A stretch of 6,777 nucleotides of DNA from Bacteroidota bacterium (GTDB lineage: Bacteria; Bacteroidota; Bacteroidia; Chitinophagales; UBA2359): the NCBI GenBank assembly GCA_020629895.1, contig JAHDCM010000214.1:1-6777 (forward strand), given 5' to 3'. The notes beneath the pieces are model-generated. The model was not told where the DNA came from and made no database searches. It saw only the letters and a program-made list of their open reading frames with translations. Below, one piece after another: positions 6,602 to 6,777 of this stretch. Within the stretch, counting starts at the first letter, position 1. Every line of letters begins with the position of its first letter. The translations under genes were made by a program, and so were the position numbers.

Positions 6602-6777
6602 TTTTTGGGCGTGTCCCCATTTTGTTAAAAAACGATGCCACTAGCGTTTCGCTAGTGGCATCGTTTTTTAACAAAATGGGGTCGGGCTATTTGCTTGTAG
6701 TTGTCTCATAGCCGCTGGTGCGGCATAGTCCTAGCGGTGTCTTCCGCTGTCAGCCCCGCTAGTCCTTGCAGCACAAA
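6602..6777 (+). repeat. Structured intergenic repeat, element 2 (cut by window end)
   Basis: It begins TTTTTGGGCG directly after the msrA stop codon. It then has a perfect inverted repeat, arms 6615-6646 and 6650-6681 (32 bp each, 3-base loop), followed at once by TCGGGCT (6682-6688) and a G+C-rich tail (52/90, 58%, over 6681-6770). The tail holds small stems: GCCGC 6711-6715 with GCGGC 6720-6724, and AGCGG 6733-6737 with CCGCT 6744-6748. The order and orientation match element 1 at 3713-3943. The terminal CTATCCCT motif of that copy would lie beyond the window. No reading frame here looks like a protein. Confidence 0.72.
6627..6669 (+). terminator. Probable bidirectional intrinsic terminator after msrA
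   Basis: The core of the element 2 palindrome is a 14-bp stem (6633-6646 with 6650-6663) with loop TTT, preceded by six A (6627-6632) and followed by six T (6664-6669). It lies 25 bases after the msrA stop. The flanking A and T tracts extend the stem and would allow termination in both directions. Confidence 0.65.

Noticed and set aside
1..6777. CRISPR array, insertion sequence, tRNA, rRNA or defence system
   Set aside because: No regularly spaced direct repeats, transposase motifs, tRNA-like cloverleaf or defence-type domains were seen on either strand. The proteins are housekeeping or unknown and do not form an evident new system.

Overview
The window looks like ordinary chromosome of a low-G+C member of the Bacteroidota. 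The reasons are the coding style, the genes lacking clear Shine-Dalgarno sites, a -7 box of the TAnnTTTG type before engB, a sugar kinase fused to a RapZ C-terminal domain next to a MurU-like nucleotidyltransferase, and repeats of the GGGCG...TCGGGCT type that I recall from Bacteroidota genomes. A Saprospiraceae-like host is a guess only.

Layout. Positions 3-2254 (minus strand) hold a two-gene unit, transcribed right to left: an AmgK-like kinase fused to a RapZ C-terminal domain, then a MurU-like sugar-phosphate nucleotidyltransferase. Together they suggest an anomeric sugar kinase plus nucleotidyltransferase route from recycled cell-wall MurNAc to UDP-MurNAc. The attached RapZ domain suggests amino-sugar sensing. 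Positions 2372-3661 (plus) encode an unrecognised membrane protein with about six membrane segments and a soluble C-terminal domain of about 165 residues. Positions 3713-3943 are a G+C-rich non-coding repeat (element 1, read on the minus strand). It sits just after the stop of a small exported phage-tail-collar-domain protein (3958-4482, minus). A 242-base A+T-rich spacer follows. Next come the essential ribosome-assembly GTPase EngB (4725-5339, minus) and a small protein with a possible TerB-like end (5389-5931, minus). Methionine sulfoxide reductase MsrA (5969-6601, plus) is divergent from the latter. A second repeat (element 2) begins right after the msrA stop and runs off the window end. 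Its hairpin is a perfect 67-nt palindrome that also looks like a terminator.

The most notable structure outside the genes is this pair of repeats. Both begin TTTTGGGCG within 14 nt of a stop codon, in the same orientation as the gene. Both carry a long hairpin whose arm sequence differs between copies while the pairing is kept. Both continue with TCGGGCT and a tail of about 58% G+C (hand-counted). I see no defence island, CRISPR array, transposase or phage cluster, and apart from the repeats the gene content is housekeeping or unknown.
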